A DNA stretch of 64,000 bases from Mycobacterium colombiense (GTDB lineage: Bacteria; Actinomycetota; Actinomycetes; Mycobacteriales; Mycobacteriaceae), in the NCBI RefSeq assembly GCF_001953985.1, contig NZ_MBEI01000017.1, positions 1-64,000 of the forward strand. Direction: 5' to 3'. The translations under genes were made by a program, and so were the position numbers. Shown here in pieces: positions 47,146 through 56,318 of this stretch. The notes under the pieces were generated by a model. The model made no database searches and was not told where the DNA came from. It saw only the letters and a program-made list of their open reading frames with translations. Position 1 is the first letter of the stretch, and the number at the start of each line of letters is the position of its first letter.

Positions 47146-49368
47146 ATGAGCCTGGGACTGACTCCGGAGCAGCAGGAACTCAGCGACGCCGTGGCGCAGT
47201 TCGCCGCCCGCAACGCTCCCATTGCCACGACGCGGGAGGGCTTCGACGACCTCGCGGCCGGACGCGTACCCGGGTGGTGGGACGCCTTGGTCGCCAACGG
47301 TTTTCACGCCGTGCATCTGCCCGAAGACCTCGGCGGCCAGGGCGGAGGGCCGATTGACGCCGCCTGCGTCCTGGAATCGGCGGGCAAGTCGCTGCTGCCC
47401 GGACCGCTGCTGCCGACGGTGACCGCCGGAGCCGTCGCGCTGCTCGCCGAACCGACGCCGCTCGCAGAGTCATTCCTGCGCGACCTGGCCTCCGGCGCCA
47501 CCGCGGCGACCGTGCTTCCCGACGACAACCTTTCTGCCCGCTTCGACGGCGGGCGGTGGCGGGTCACCGGCGCCTCGCCGGTCACCCAGGGAGTGTGTGC
47601 GGCGCGCACGATCCTGCTCGGCGCCCAGAGCGACGACGGCGATGTCGTCTGGTTGCTGGTGGACCCCGAAAACCCGGCGGCCACAGTCGAACCCGTAACC
47701 GGCACCGACCTCGTCGCCGACGCCGGGATCCTGCGACTCGACGGCTACCGCGCGGCCGAGTCGGAGGTCCTCAGCGGCATCGACCCCGACCGCGCGCGGT
47801 GCGTCGCCGTCGGTCTGGTGGCCAGCACGATGGCCGGCATCGCGCAATGGTGCGTCGAGGCGGTCACCGCGCATCTACGCATCCGAGAACAGTTCGGCAA
47901 AGTGATCGGAACCTTCCAGGCGTTGCAACATAACGCCGCCATGCTGTTGGTCAACAGCGAACTTGCCACCGCGGCGGCCTGGGACGCGGTCCGCGCCGTC
48001 GACGAACCGCTCGACCAGCACCGCCTCGCGGCGGCCGGGGCGGCGACCATCGCGGTCTCGCCGATGCCGGACCTGGTGCTCGACGCACTGACGATGCTCG
48101 GGGCGATCGGTTTCACCTGGGAACACGACGTGCACCTGTACTGGCGGCGGGCCATCAGCCTGGCGGGATCGATAGGTCCGGCGAATCGCTGGGCGCGGCG
48201 GCTGGGCGAGCTCGCGTGCACGCAGACGCGCGACATGTCGGTGAATCTCGGCGACGCGGAATCGGAATTTCGTTCCTGGGTGGCCGAGACGCTGGATGCG
48301 GCAATGCAATTGCGCAACGACACGCCCGCGCCACACGGCGACTACGCGGACCAGGCCTCCGGACCGCAACGCACGTTGATCGCCGACGCCGGTCTGATGG
48401 CGCCGCACTGGCCGGCACCCTGGGGCGTCGGGGCGGATCCGTTGAAACAGCTCATCATCGACGAGGAGTTCGCCAAGCGGCCCGGGCTGGTTCGGCCATC
48501 GCTGAACATCGCCGAGTGGATCCTGCCGTCCGTAATGGTCGCCGCACCGAAAGACCTGCAGGAGAAGATGATTCCGCCGACCCAACGCGGCGAGATTCAT
48601 TGGTGCCAGCTGTTCAGCGAGCCGGGTGCCGGCTCCGACCTCGCGTCGCTGACCACCCGGGCGACCAAGGTCGACGGCGGCTGGCGAATCAACGGCCACA
48701 AAATCTGGACGTCGTTGGCGCAGTACGCTGACCTGGGTGCACTGCTGGCCCGCACCGACCCCGAAGCCAGCAAGCACCGCGGCATCGGGTACTTCATCCT
48801 CGACATGCGATCGCCGGGCATCGAAATCCAGCCGATCAAGACGGCGACCGGGCAGGCCCACTTCAACGAGGTATTCCTCAACGACGTCTTCGTTCCCGAC
48901 GAGATGCTGCTCGGCGGCCCGACCGACGGCTGGAGCCTCGCGATCGCGACGATGGCCGAAGAGCGTTCGGCCATCAGCGGATACGTCAAGTTCGACCGGG
49001 CCATCGCGCTCCGCCGCCTCGCCGCTCAACCCGGACAAGACCGCGACGACGCGCTGCGTGAGCTCGGCGAGCTCGACGCCTACACCAATGCGATCAGGGC
49101 GCTCGGGGTGCGCGAAACCATCCGGCTGCTCGACGGGCAGGCGTCGGGTCCGGCGTCCAGCATCGCCAAGGTCGCGATGAACGTGCTGCTGCGCCGGACC
49201 TTCCAGGCCACGCTGCAGTTGACCGGGCAGGTCGCGATGGTCGACGACCCCGACGCCGCGGTCGTGGAACCGTATCTGCATCTACCTGCCGAGCTGATCG
49301 GCGGGGGAACGAGGGAGATCCAGCTCAACATCATCGCGCAGATGATTCTCGGCCTACCCCGAAAATAA
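47146..49368 (+). CDS. Two-domain acyl-CoA dehydrogenase (FadE)
   Basis: Protein of 740 residues from ATG 47146 ([20 protein letters not shown]). It is a fusion of two acyl-CoA dehydrogenase units. The first is about 1-370 ([40 protein letters not shown]). The second is about 390-740, with the FAD/substrate loop [20 protein letters not shown] and end motif [20 protein letters not shown]. Each half resembles one subunit of the heterotetrameric mycobacterial FadE enzymes that act on steroid side chains. The usual Glu of the YEGT motif is Gly in the second half, common in mycobacterial FadEs. First gene of the rightward FadE-Ltp-DUF35 unit. Confidence 0.9.
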   Translation: MSLGLTPEQQELSDAVAQFAARNAPIATTREGFDDLAAGRVPGWWDALVANGFHAVHLPEDLGGQGGGPIDAACVLESAGKSLLPGPLLPTVTAGAVALLAEPTPLAESFLRDLASGATAATVLPDDNLSARFDGGRWRVTGASPVTQGVCAARTILLGAQSDDGDVVWLLVDPENPAATVEPVTGTDLVADAGILRLDGYRAAESEVLSGIDPDRARCVAVGLVASTMAGIAQWCVEAVTAHLRIREQFGKVIGTFQALQHNAAMLLVNSELATAAAWDAVRAVDEPLDQHRLAAAGAATIAVSPMPDLVLDALTMLGAIGFTWEHDVHLYWRRAISLAGSIGPANRWARRLGELACTQTRDMSVNLGDAESEFRSWVAETLDAAMQLRNDTPAPHGDYADQASGPQRTLIADAGLMAPHWPAPWGVGADPLKQLIIDEEFAKRPGLVRPSLNIAEWILPSVMVAAPKDLQEKMIPPTQRGEIHWCQLFSEPGAGSDLASLTTRATKVDGGWRINGHKIWTSLAQYADLGALLARTDPEASKHRGIGYFILDMRSPGIEIQPIKTATGQAHFNEVFLNDVFVPDEMLLGGPTDGWSLAIATMAEERSAISGYVKFDRAIALRRLAAQPGQDRDDALRELGELDAYTNAIRALGVRETIRLLDGQASGPASSIAKVAMNVLLRRTFQATLQLTGQVAMVDDPDAAVVEPYLHLPAELIGGGTREIQLNIIAQMILGLPRK

Positions 49369-49377
49369 GGACACAGG

Positions 49378-50586
49378 ATGGGATTACGCGGAGAAGCCGC
49401 GATCGTCGGATACGTCGAACTGCCGCCGGAACGCATGACCAAGGCGTCACCCGCGCCGTTCGCCATCGAACAGTGGGCGGAACTCGGCGCCGCCGCGCTG
49501 GACGACGCGGGCCTGCCCTTCGAGCTCGTCAACGGGATCGTCGCGTCGCACCTGGCCGAGTCGGAGATCTTCGTCCCCTCCACGATCGCCGAATACCTAG
49601 GTGTGGGAGCGAGATTCGCCGAGCACGTCGACCTCGGCGGGGCCAGCGCCGCCGCCATGGTGTGGCGGGCCGCCGCCGCCGTCGAACTGGGCATCTGCGA
49701 CGCGGTGCTGTGCGCGCTGCCGGCCCGCTACATCACCCCGATGTCGCCGAAGAAGCCCAGATCGCTGGGCGACGCGTTGTATTTCGGTTCGTCGAGCAAC
49801 CAATACGGTTCTCCGCAAGCCGAATTCGAAATCCCGTACGGGAACCTCGGCCAGAACGGCCCCTATGGCCAGGTGGCCCAGCGCTACGCGGCGGTGTACT
49901 GCTACGACGAGCGGGCCATGGCCAAGCTCGTCGTCGACACCCGGGTCAACGCCAACCACACCGAAGGCGCGATCTGGAAGGACAAGCCGCTCACCGTCGA
50001 CGACGTGCTGGCCAGCCCGGTGATCGCCGACCCGCTGCACATGCTGGAGATCGTGATGCCCTGCGTCGGCGGGGCGGCGGTCGTCGTCGCCAGCGCGGAC
50101 GTCGCCAAGCGGTCGCGCAATCGTCCGGTGTGGATCAAGGGATTCGGCGAACACGTTCCGTTCAAGACACCGACGTATGCCGAGGATCTGCTCAATACCC
50201 CGATCGCCGCCGCGGCCGACACCGCGTTCGCGATGACCGATCTGAGTCGAGACCAGATGGACATGGTCTCGATCTATGACTGCTACACCATCACCGTGCT
50301 GCTCTCGCTGGAGGACGCGGGCTTCTGCGAGAAGGGCAAGGGCATGGAATTCATCAACAACCATGACCTGACCTTCCGCGGCGACTTCCCCCTGAACACG
50401 GCCGGTGGGCAATTGGGTTTCGGCCAAGCGGGTTTGGCCGGCGGAATGCACCACGTCTGCGACGCCACCCGCCAGATCATGGGCCGCGCGGGTTCCGCGC
50501 AGATCGCCGACTGCAACCGGGCCTTCGTGTCCGGCAACGGCGGCATCCTGTCCGAGCAGACCACCCTGATTCTGCAAGGGGACTGA
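49378..50586 (+). CDS. Thiolase-like lipid-transfer protein (Ltp), pair 1
   Basis: Protein of 402 residues with the thiolase fold of the SCP-x/Ltp type: VGYVELPPERMTKASPAPFA, SKKxR-like MSPKKPRSLGDALYFGSS, VSIYDCYTITVLLSLEDAGF and GQAGLAGGMHHVCDATRQIM. The region of the thiolase nucleophile reads VDLGGASAAAMVWRA with no cysteine, and the C-terminal Cys motif is replaced by SGNGGILSEQ. It is therefore more likely a retro-aldolase partner than a true thiolase. It is three bases upstream of a DUF35 gene, like Ltp2 with its DUF35 partner in steroid side-chain removal. Confidence 0.88.
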   Translation: MGLRGEAAIVGYVELPPERMTKASPAPFAIEQWAELGAAALDDAGLPFELVNGIVASHLAESEIFVPSTIAEYLGVGARFAEHVDLGGASAAAMVWRAAAAVELGICDAVLCALPARYITPMSPKKPRSLGDALYFGSSSNQYGSPQAEFEIPYGNLGQNGPYGQVAQRYAAVYCYDERAMAKLVVDTRVNANHTEGAIWKDKPLTVDDVLASPVIADPLHMLEIVMPCVGGAAVVVASADVAKRSRNRPVWIKGFGEHVPFKTPTYAEDLLNTPIAAAADTAFAMTDLSRDQMDMVSIYDCYTITVLLSLEDAGFCEKGKGMEFINNHDLTFRGDFPLNTAGGQLGFGQAGLAGGMHHVCDATRQIMGRAGSAQIADCNRAFVSGNGGILSEQTTLILQGD

Positions 50587-50589
50587 CCG

Positions 50590-50997
50590 ATGGAATTCGA
50601 ACGACCGATGCCCGTCAAAACGCCCACCAGCGCCCCGTTTTGGGATGCGCTGGCGCAGCACCGCATCGTCATCCAGTATTCGCCGTCGTCACAGGCCTAC
50701 GTGTTCTACCCGCGGGTGCGCGCGCCGCGCACCCTGGCCGACGACCTGGAGTGGCGGGAAATCTCCGGGATGGGGACCCTGTACTCGTACACGGTGGCCC
50801 ATCGGCCGGTCAGTCCGCATTTCGCCGATGCCGTGCCCCAGCTGCTCGCCATCGTCGAATGGGACGAGGGCCCAAGGTTTTCCACCGAGATGGTCAACGT
50901 CGACCCGGCCCGCCTGAAGGTCGGGATGCGGGTGAAGCCGGTGTTCTGCGACTACCCCGAACACGAGGTCACGCTGCTGCGTTACGAGCCAGCCTAG
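50590..50997 (+). CDS. DUF35 OB-fold protein without zinc ribbon, pair 1
   Basis: Protein of 135 residues. The OB-fold acyl-CoA-binding region is recognisable (GTLYSYTVAHRPVSPHFADA, PQLLAIVEWDEGPRFSTEMV, VGMRVKPVF). The rubredoxin-like zinc ribbon, normally CxxC-x(n)-CxxC, is altered: QYSPSSQAYVFYPRVRAP has none of the cysteines. It should form a complex with the Ltp encoded just upstream. Convergent with the LacI gene, overlapping by four bases. Confidence 0.86.
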   Translation: MEFERPMPVKTPTSAPFWDALAQHRIVIQYSPSSQAYVFYPRVRAPRTLADDLEWREISGMGTLYSYTVAHRPVSPHFADAVPQLLAIVEWDEGPRFSTEMVNVDPARLKVGMRVKPVFCDYPEHEVTLLRYEPA

Positions 50998-51971
50998 GTC
51001 GACGACCGCACCACCAGGTGGGCGATGTCGGTCAGCTCGGGAGACGGTGGGGCGGGATGCCCCAGCCGCTCGAAGACCGCGGCAAGCGCGGCGTCGGCGA
51101 CCGCGCAGGGATCGAATTGCACGGTGGTCAACGGCGGCGTGCTCACCATGCCCATCGGGCTGGCGTCGACGCCCATCACCGCCAGGTCGCCCGGACAGCG
51201 CAGCCGCGCTTGATGAATGCCGTACAGGACAAGGCAGGCGATCTCGTCGCTTTGCGCGCACACCGCGGTCACCCCGTCGCCCACCCAGCCGGTCACCACG
51301 TCGGCGGCGTTGTCCAGGGTGACCTCGTCGACCCGCACGGCGGGAAGGCCGCGCAATTGCGCCGCCCGTGACACACCCTCGAACCAGTAGTCACCCAGCG
51401 GGCGCCATCGGGCAATCCCGGTGTAGGCGAACGCGATCCGGCGATGGCCCCGCTCGACCAGGTGATCGACCCGCATCTCGCCCACGGACAGATGCGGGTC
51501 TTTGAGCGCGGGCAGGGTGCCGATTTCGATATGGGGGATGCCTGCGTTCGTCACCGCTTGCCGCGCGGCCGCACTCAGCGGGAACAGGCTGGTGACCGCG
51601 ACGGGATCCAGATTCTCGATCGCGTCGACCACGTGCTGGTCGTCGTCGGTCTCGAAGATCTGCACCTGAAGAAAACCCTCGCGGGCCAGCGCGGTCGTCA
51701 TCCTGCTGCCGGCCTGCATCGGCATCTCGCCGACGGCCACGTGCGGCACCACGTAGAGCACCACTCCGCTTTTGCCGCGCGCGAGGTTACGGGCGGCCAG
51801 GTTGGGCCGATAGCCCAGCAGTTTGGCCGCGCGGTATACCGCGTCGCGGGTTTCCGGGGAGATGCGGCGGCCCTGCGCGTTGTTGAGCACATAACTGACC
51901 GTGGCGGTGGACACGCTGGCCAGTCGGGCCACGTCGGCGGTGGTCGGACGCGCAGCTTTATTCGTGCTCAA
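50994..51971 (-). CDS. LacI-family transcriptional regulator
   Basis: Protein of 325 residues. N-terminal helix-turn-helix and hinge: TTADVARLASVSTATVSYVL, then GYRPNLAARNLARGKSG. A periplasmic-binding-protein-like effector domain follows. It lies inside the degradation island between the two Ltp units and is divergent from the amidohydrolase-2 operon, which it probably controls. LacI regulators are uncommon in such mycobacterial lipid clusters, where TetR dominates. A palindrome in the divergent region is a candidate site. Confidence 0.9.
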   Translation of the reverse strand: MSTNKAARPTTADVARLASVSTATVSYVLNNAQGRRISPETRDAVYRAAKLLGYRPNLAARNLARGKSGVVLYVVPHVAVGEMPMQAGSRMTTALAREGFLQVQIFETDDDQHVVDAIENLDPVAVTSLFPLSAAARQAVTNAGIPHIEIGTLPALKDPHLSVGEMRVDHLVERGHRRIAFAYTGIARWRPLGDYWFEGVSRAAQLRGLPAVRVDEVTLDNAADVVTGWVGDGVTAVCAQSDEIACLVLYGIHQARLRCPGDLAVMGVDASPMGMVSTPPLTTVQFDPCAVADAALAAVFERLGHPAPPSPELTDIAHLVVRSST

Positions 51972-52073
51972 CTTCCGTTACCTTCCGGGCCCGGTCATGC
52001 CCCATCGTGGCACGGGCCGCCGATTGGCATCGCGCCGTCCCATCCCGGGCGTATGCGGCCCTCGACGGGAGGT

Positions 52074-52086
52074 GGACTAATAGTCC
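52074..52086. promoter_or_regulatory. Candidate LacI operator palindrome
   Basis: GGACTA-A-TAGTCC is a perfect 13-base palindrome, about 102 bases upstream of the LacI start and 173 bases upstream of the amidohydrolase start. TAGTC repeats at 52088-52092, and CTAGTCAC lies at 52228-52235 near the amidohydrolase start. Confidence 0.42.
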
Positions 52087-52258
52087 CTAGTCGCGTAGGG
52101 GCCGGAAGCCTACCCACTCCTTATGGGACACGCGGCTGCGCCGTTGCTGCGTCGCGGATTAAGCGGGATACGTCGGCATCCGTGCCCGGCGGCGCCGGTT
52201 GACACTGTGACTCACACCATTATCTACTAGTCACTATCTATCGACCGAGGAGCGCGGC

Positions 52259-53614
52259 ATGAACAAGGACGATCTGATCCTGATCAGCGTGGACGATCAC
52301 ATCGCCGAGCCGGCCGACATGTTCGACGCCCACGTTCCCGCAACTTATAAGGACCGCGCGCCGCGGGTGGTCATCGAACCCGACGGCATCCAGCAGTGGT
52401 ACTACGGCGAGATCCGCGGACGCAACATGGGACTGAACGCCGTCGCGGGAAAGCCACGCGAGATGTACAACATCGACGCCTCCCGCTACGACGAGATGCG
52501 GCCGGGTTGCTTCAACGTCGATGAGCGGGTGCGCGACATGAACGCCGGCGGCCAGCTGGCCGGGCTGAACTTCCCGAACTTCACCGGCTTCTCCGGCCAG
52601 GTCCTCAACCAGGGCCCCGACCGCGACACGAACCTGGTGATGATCAAGGCCTACAACGACTGGCACGTCGACGAATGGTGCGGAGCGTACCCGGGCCGAT
52701 TCATCCCGTGCGGCATCCTGCCGCTGTTCGACGTGGCCGAGGCCGCCAAGGAGGTCAAACGGCTCGCCGACAAGGGCTGTCACGCCGTCACGTTCTCGGA
52801 GAACCCAGAGGCGTTGCAAATGCCCAGCATTCACACCAAGTACTGGTATCCGTTGTTCGAGGCCGTCTGTGAAAGCAACACGGTGCTGTGCACCCATGTG
52901 GGCTCCGCGTCGCGCTCGCCGCAGGTGTCCACGGACGCCCCGCCCAGCGTGCAGATGACCGCCTCGTCGATGATGAGCATGTTCACGTTCACCGAACTCA
53001 TCTGGGCGGAGTTCTGGGCCGACTTCCCGCAGTTGAAGTTCTCGCTGACCGAGGGCGACGTCGGCTGGATCCCGTACTTCCTCTGGCGGGCCGAGCACGT
53101 CTACAACCGGCACTCGGGTTGGACGCTGGCATCTTTCCCGCCGGGATACGACGGGCCGACCGACGTGTTCAAGCGGCACTTCTATACTTGCTTCATCAGC
53201 GACAAAGTCGGTGTGCAGAACATGAATTGGTTCAACGAGGACATGCTGTGCTGGGAGTCCGACTTCCCGCACTCCGACAGCAACTGGCCCTTCGCCCCTG
53301 AGGACATCGTCGCCACCATGGGCCACCTCGACGACGCGGTCATCGACAAGATCACCCACCAAAACGCCATGGCCGCATACTCGTTCGACCCGTTCCGATA
53401 TATCCCGAAGGAGCATGCACGGGCCGGCTACCTCCGCGCACAGGCCACCGATGTCGACGTGGTCACCCATGTAGGCCGGCAGGCCAGCCAGCGCGACCGG
53501 GACGCATGGACGCGGATGACGCAGTTCGCCCTGCAGGCGCAGGCCTCGGCGCAGGCGCCGGTCACGGTCGAGGTGTCCGGCATCGCCGGGCGCGCCACCA
53601 CCCTGGGCAACTGA
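52259..53614 (+). CDS. Amidohydrolase-2 family metal-dependent hydrolase/decarboxylase
   Basis: TIM-barrel protein of 451 residues. It begins ILISVDDHIAEPADMFDAHV, where D-x-H forms the first metal site in place of H-x-H. It continues with a barrel His in TVLCTHVGSASRSPQ, EGDVGWIPYFLWRAEHVYNR and a late metal Asp in MLCWESDFPHSDSNWP. This is the ACMSD-like amidohydrolase-2 family found in steroid and aromatic degradation clusters, acting as hydrolase or decarboxylase. GAGGAGCG precedes the ATG. Two bases separate its stop from the CoA-transferase gene. Confidence 0.88.
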   Translation: MNKDDLILISVDDHIAEPADMFDAHVPATYKDRAPRVVIEPDGIQQWYYGEIRGRNMGLNAVAGKPREMYNIDASRYDEMRPGCFNVDERVRDMNAGGQLAGLNFPNFTGFSGQVLNQGPDRDTNLVMIKAYNDWHVDEWCGAYPGRFIPCGILPLFDVAEAAKEVKRLADKGCHAVTFSENPEALQMPSIHTKYWYPLFEAVCESNTVLCTHVGSASRSPQVSTDAPPSVQMTASSMMSMFTFTELIWAEFWADFPQLKFSLTEGDVGWIPYFLWRAEHVYNRHSGWTLASFPPGYDGPTDVFKRHFYTCFISDKVGVQNMNWFNEDMLCWESDFPHSDSNWPFAPEDIVATMGHLDDAVIDKITHQNAMAAYSFDPFRYIPKEHARAGYLRAQATDVDVVTHVGRQASQRDRDAWTRMTQFALQAQASAQAPVTVEVSGIAGRATTLGN

Positions 53615-53616
53615 GC

Positions 53617-55950
53617 GTGGCAGCCGAGGCGCCGTTCGCGGACTGGCGCGTGCTGGAGTTGTGCAACGGCCTGGCGGCGTCCTATTGCGGCAAGATGTTC
53701 GCCGACGCCGGCGCAGACGTGGTGAAAGTCGAATCACCACGGGGTGATTCGCTGCGCCGCTGGTCGGCGGGCGGACCTCCCGGTGCGCTGTTCGGCTACC
53801 TGGCCGCGGGCAAGAAGTCGGTCGTCAATCACGGCCAGGCCGAGATCACCTCGCTGCTGGCCGGCACCGACCTCGTGCTCACCGACCTCACCGACGGCTG
53901 GACACTGGACAACATCACCGCCCACACCGCCGCGTCGGCGGTCGTCGTGGCCATCACACCATTCGGCACCACCGGCCCCTACGTCGAAAACCAGGTCGTC
54001 GCCAACGAATTCATCCTGCAGGCGTTGTGCGGATCGATCGCCGGACGCGGCTGGCCGGACGACGAGCCGGTGCAAGCCGGCGGCCGGCTCGGCGAGTGGC
54101 TGGCGGGCACCTTCGCGGCGGCGGTCGCCGCGGCTTCGGCCAGGCATGCCGCCCGCAGCGGCCGCGGCGAGGTCATCGACGTTTCGACATACGAGGCGAT
54201 GGCGATCGCCATGGGCGGCCTGTCCGCCATGTCGGCCAGCGTGCTGGGCGCAGATTCGCTGCTGCACGAACGCAGCCTGGAGCTGCCCTCGATCGTTCCG
54301 ACGGCCGACGGCATGGTCGGCTTCTGCACCATCACCGCGCAGCAGTTCCAGGACTTCCTGGTGATGATCGAGCGCGCCGATCTGGTCGACGACGCCGAAC
54401 TGGCCTCATTCGCCGGCCGGGTCGAGCGCCGCGACGAGTTCCTGGGCATGGTCACCGAATGGACCGGGAGCCGAACCACCCAGGAGATCGTCGATCTCGC
54501 GGTGGCATTCCGGATCCCGGTCGCCCCCATCGCGACTCCCGAGATGCTGCCCAAGATCGACCACTTCGTGGAACGCGGCGTCTTCGCCGAATCGCCGGCC
54601 GGGGTGCTGGCCCCGCGGGTGCCGTATCGCAGCGACGCGATAGCGACCGGGGCGCCGGCAGAACCGCCGCAACTCGGCGCCGATACCGGGAGCGTGCGGT
54701 GGCCCGCGCGCCCCGAATCGCCGCGCGCCGCCGACGCCGACGCACTGCCGTTGTCCGACATCCGGGTCACCGACTTCACCGCGTTCTGGGCCGGGCCGGT
54801 CGCCACCCAGCTGCTGGGTGCCCTGGGCGCCGACGTGATCAAGATCGAGGGCGTGCGCCGGCCTGACGGCATGCGGTTCTCCGCCGGCCGCCCACCCGAC
54901 TGGGACCAATGGTGGGAATGGGGCCCGGTGTTCTTGTGCAGCAACAACAACAAGCGCGGCGTCAGCATCGAACTCGGCACCGACGCCGGACGAAAGCTCG
55001 CCCTCGAACTCATCGCCGCGAGCGATCTCGTCGTCGAGAACTTCTCACCCCGGGTGATGGCGAACTTCGGCCTGGAATTCGACGCGGTGCGTGCGGCCAA
55101 CCCGCGGGCGATCATGGTCCGGATGCCGGCGTTCGGCCTCGACGGCCCGTGGCGAGATCGGGTCGGCTTCGCGCAGACGATGGAACAGGCCACCGGCATG
55201 GCGTGGATGACCGGACACGCCGATGGCCCACCGGTGATCCCGCGCGGTGTCTGCGACCCGATCGCCGGCCTGCACGCCGCCTTCGCCGCCGTCGCGGCGC
55301 TGGCGATCCGCGACCGCCGCGGCACCGGAATGCAGGTGGAGTCCACCATGGTCGAGGCCGCCCTGAACGTGGCGGCCGAAATGCTGGTCGAGTATTCCCG
55401 CAACGGGATCGCGATGCGCCGCAATGGAAACCGCGGCCCGGGCGCCTATCCCCAGGGCGTCTACCGCTGCCGCGGCGACGACGAGTGGGTCGCGCTGGCC
55501 GCGATGGACGCGGCCGCCCGCTCGTCGCTGGCCAGCCTCCTCGGCCAGCCCGGGCTGGAGGAAACCGGCTGGGCCGAGCGGGCCGACGACATCGACAAAC
55601 TCATCGCCGCCTGGGCCGCGGGGCGATCGGTGGCCGAGGCCGTCGAGGCGTTGCGCGCTGGCGGCGTGGCCGCGGCGCGGGTCACCCCGGCCGCGGCGCT
55701 GCTGACCGATCCGCAGCTGCGGGCCCGCGGCTTCTGGGAGACCGTCGACCACCCCGTCGCGGGCTCCTTCCTTTGCACCGGAATGCCTTTCGCGTTCCTC
55801 GGCAGGCCGCGGCGCTGGATACGGCGGGTGCCGCCGCTGTACGGCCAGCACACCGATGAGGTGCTGACCGACGTTTTGGGGCACAGCCCGGACGAGCTGG
55901 CCGGCCTGCGGCAATCGGGAGCCATCAGCGCCCGGCCGGCGGGCCTGTGA
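53617..55950 (+). CDS. Double-domain CaiB/BaiF (class III) CoA-transferase
   Basis: Protein of 777 residues from GTG 53617, with two CoA-transferase family III domains in tandem. Domain 1 is about 1-370 (LELCNGLAASYCGKMFADAG; GRGEVIDVSTYEAMAIA). Domain 2 is about 385-777 (VTDFTAFWAGPVATQLLGAL; GTGMQVESTMVEAALNVAAE). The catalytic Asp position is Asp in the first domain but Glu in the second, so one active site may be altered. Family members are usually a single domain of about 400 residues. It would move CoA between acids in the pathway. One base separates it from the next gene. Confidence 0.9.
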   Translation: MAAEAPFADWRVLELCNGLAASYCGKMFADAGADVVKVESPRGDSLRRWSAGGPPGALFGYLAAGKKSVVNHGQAEITSLLAGTDLVLTDLTDGWTLDNITAHTAASAVVVAITPFGTTGPYVENQVVANEFILQALCGSIAGRGWPDDEPVQAGGRLGEWLAGTFAAAVAAASARHAARSGRGEVIDVSTYEAMAIAMGGLSAMSASVLGADSLLHERSLELPSIVPTADGMVGFCTITAQQFQDFLVMIERADLVDDAELASFAGRVERRDEFLGMVTEWTGSRTTQEIVDLAVAFRIPVAPIATPEMLPKIDHFVERGVFAESPAGVLAPRVPYRSDAIATGAPAEPPQLGADTGSVRWPARPESPRAADADALPLSDIRVTDFTAFWAGPVATQLLGALGADVIKIEGVRRPDGMRFSAGRPPDWDQWWEWGPVFLCSNNNKRGVSIELGTDAGRKLALELIAASDLVVENFSPRVMANFGLEFDAVRAANPRAIMVRMPAFGLDGPWRDRVGFAQTMEQATGMAWMTGHADGPPVIPRGVCDPIAGLHAAFAAVAALAIRDRRGTGMQVESTMVEAALNVAAEMLVEYSRNGIAMRRNGNRGPGAYPQGVYRCRGDDEWVALAAMDAAARSSLASLLGQPGLEETGWAERADDIDKLIAAWAAGRSVAEAVEALRAGGVAAARVTPAAALLTDPQLRARGFWETVDHPVAGSFLCTGMPFAFLGRPRRWIRRVPPLYGQHTDEVLTDVLGHSPDELAGLRQSGAISARPAGL

Positions 55951-55951
55951 C

Positions 55952-56293
55952 ATGGCCGTCAGCCTGTGCGTGCCGCCCCGCGCCGGCGAGCTGTGTGCGC
56001 CGGTGCGCTTCCTGGTGCGCCAGGACTCGGTGGTGATGGAGCTGACCGCTCGGCACCGCATCACCAGCGTCGAATGGGACGACGACGAACACGCCGTCGC
56101 GATGGTCGTCGAGATCACCGACCCGCAGACGGCGCGGCCGGTGGACGTGCGCATCGATGTCCTGGAACTGGATTCGGCGGCCGAAACCGAGAACGCCGAC
56201 ACACACGGCACGATCATCGGCACCATCACCCGCGACGGGCGGCAATACCAGGTCCGCGGCACCTACCTGGGTGTGGTCGCGGACGAAAACTGA
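55952..56293 (+). CDS. Small beta-rich protein of unknown function in the degradation operon
   Basis: Protein of 113 residues, acidic and probably beta-stranded (LCVPPRAGELCAPVRFLVRQ, VAMVVEITDPQTARPVDVRI, GTIIGTITRDGRQYQVRGTY). No membrane segment and no family recognised. It starts one base after the CoA-transferase stop and precedes the second Ltp by 25 bases, so it belongs to the operon. It may be a small-molecule or CoA-binding accessory domain (speculative). Confidence 0.7.
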   Translation: MAVSLCVPPRAGELCAPVRFLVRQDSVVMELTARHRITSVEWDDDEHAVAMVVEITDPQTARPVDVRIDVLELDSAAETENADTHGTIIGTITRDGRQYQVRGTYLGVVADEN

Positions 56294-56318
56294 AGGGCTG
56301 CAACGGAATGGACTGTCA

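Noticed and set aside
51444..52202. Rightward 252-codon frame opposite the LacI gene
   Set aside because: Antisense shadow of a clear LacI regulator.
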